Part shown: in pieces, positions 7,789 to 7,932 of the stretch
How the letters are laid out: each line of letters opens with the position of its first letter
Position numbering within the stretch: position 1 is the stretch's first letter
DNA from: an uncultured bacterium
GTDB taxonomy: Bacteria > Planctomycetota > UBA1135 > GCA-002686595
Direction of reading: 5' to 3'
Length of the DNA: 7,932 nucleotides
Assembly (NCBI GenBank): GCA_913058555.1
Contig: CAJXRJ010000343.1
Coordinates: 1 to 7,932, forward strand
Notes under the pieces: model-generated
What the model was told of the DNA's origin: nothing
The model's input: the letters and a program-made list of their open reading frames with translations, nothing else
Database searches by the model: none
Made by a program: the position numbers and the translations under genes

Positions 7789-7869
7789 GTGGAAAGGCTT
7801 TCCTGCCGATCGACCCTTTCTCACCTGCCTGGGTTTTTTGTGGTGCAATCGCGAGAGCGGTCACGCCAC

Positions 7870-7884
7870 TGGCTCTGGCAATGC
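7870..7884 (+). promoter_or_regulatory. Weak sigma-54 (-24/-12)-like sequence at the fragment edge
   Basis: TGGCTCTGGCAATGC has the GG and GC pairs at the spacing of the RpoN consensus TGGCACG-N4-TTGC and agrees at 8 of 11 defined positions. It points out of the window to the right, and its last base is the last genomic base before the adapter. Several T6SS clusters are controlled by sigma-54, which makes it worth noting, but no downstream gene or upstream activator site can be examined and chance is a fair explanation. Confidence 0.15.
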
Positions 7885-7932
7885 CTGTCTCTTATACACA
7901 TCTGACGCTGCCGACGATATGCAGTGTGTAGA
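7885..7932 (-). other. Nextera/Tn5 adapter with i5 index and partial P5 primer (artefact)
   Basis: Read on the - strand, 7932-7926 is TCTACAC (the end of the Illumina P5 primer), 7925-7918 is the 8-base index ACTGCATA (the Nextera i5 index known as N506/S506), and 7917-7885 is the 33-base Read 1 adapter ending in the 19-base Tn5 mosaic end (7903-7885). With the left end it forms a 37-base terminal inverted repeat (1-37 against 7885-7921). It is library-preparation sequence left in the assembly, not genome. Confidence 0.98.

Larger units (their letters stand above)
7638..7884 (+). other. Gene-free region downstream of tagF, with a cluster of small inverted repeats
   Basis: No supported ORF lies in these 247 bases. 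Between 7742 and 7803 four inverted repeats are packed together: CCAGG-T-CCTGG (7742-7752); a 9-base-pair hairpin, GGTTGCGGG (7751-7759) with CCCG and CAACC (7763-7766, 7768-7772; one bulged C, loop ATT); CCAACC/GGTTGG (7767-7772 with 7783-7788), which cannot form together with the previous hairpin; and GGAAAG-G-CTTTCC (7791-7803). A run of six T (7834-7839) follows, but only a weak 4-base stem (ACCC 7813-7816 with GGGT 7831-7834) sits directly before it, so a standard intrinsic terminator is not assured. This is the likely 3' end of the tssLM-tagF message and/or the upstream region of a gene beyond the window. Confidence 0.45.

Noticed and set aside
7834..7839. Run of six T as a standard intrinsic terminator
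   Set aside because: Only a 4-base stem with a 14-base loop precedes it directly; the strong hairpins end about 45 bases earlier, so the classical layout is not met.
7582..7848. An 88-codon - strand frame in the gene-free region after tagF
   Set aside because: It overlaps the end of tagF antisense, and its composition (Arg, Gly, Pro) is typical of random GC-rich frames; the start lies close to the T-run with no clear ribosome binding site.
38..7884. CRISPR array, tRNA or rRNA genes, effector or immunity genes, new defence system
   Set aside because: No repeated spacer pattern, no RNA gene structure, and the coding space is filled by four known T6SS component families.
1..7932. A composite or Tn5-like transposon bounded by 19-base mosaic ends and a 37-base terminal inverted repeat
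   Set aside because: The inverted repeat equals commercial Nextera adapter plus index and P5 sequence, there is no transposase or target duplication, and the interior is an ordinary T6SS operon.

Overview
The window is a GC-rich fragment of a type VI secretion system (T6SS) gene cluster from a Gram-negative bacterium. It holds four complete genes, all on the + strand, in the order tssK - tssL - tssM - tagF. Base composition is strongly GC-biased and even across all four genes, with G or C dominating third codon positions, and I see no sign of recent transfer. I cannot name the organism. The proteins keep the family hallmarks but are clearly divergent from the well-studied Pseudomonas, Vibrio and E. 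coli versions. TssM, at 1456 residues, is much longer than those models. An environmental proteobacterium or a myxobacterium-like lineage is plausible but unproven.

Layout: bases 1-37 and 7885-7932 are not genomic. They are Illumina Nextera (Tn5 tagmentation) adapter, in inverted orientation at the two ends, and the right end also carries an i5 index and part of the P5 primer. The native DNA is therefore only 38-7884. tssK (40-1407) begins 2 bases after the left adapter junction, so its upstream region is missing. A 188-base gap with GC-rich hairpins (1408-1595) separates it from tssL (1596-2318). tssL overlaps tssM (2315-6685) by four bases (ATGA), and tagF (6705-7637) follows 19 bases later with a strong ribosome binding site. 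The last native stretch (7638-7884) has no gene. It holds a cluster of small inverted repeats and, at the very junction with the adapter, a weak sigma-54-like sequence.

How the genes work together: TssL and TssM are two inner-membrane members of the T6SS trans-envelope complex (with the outer-membrane lipoprotein TssJ, not in this window). TssK is the baseplate subunit that docks the phage-like baseplate and sheath onto the cytoplasmic parts of TssL and TssM. TagF is known in other bacteria as a post-translational repressor of T6SS assembly. The window is thus a docking-and-anchoring module plus a regulator. Sheath, tube, spike, ClpV, effector and immunity genes are not present. I found no wholly new system; the points worth checking are the adapter-derived ends, the enlarged divergent TssM, the structured non-coding stretches and some substitutions in otherwise conserved motifs.
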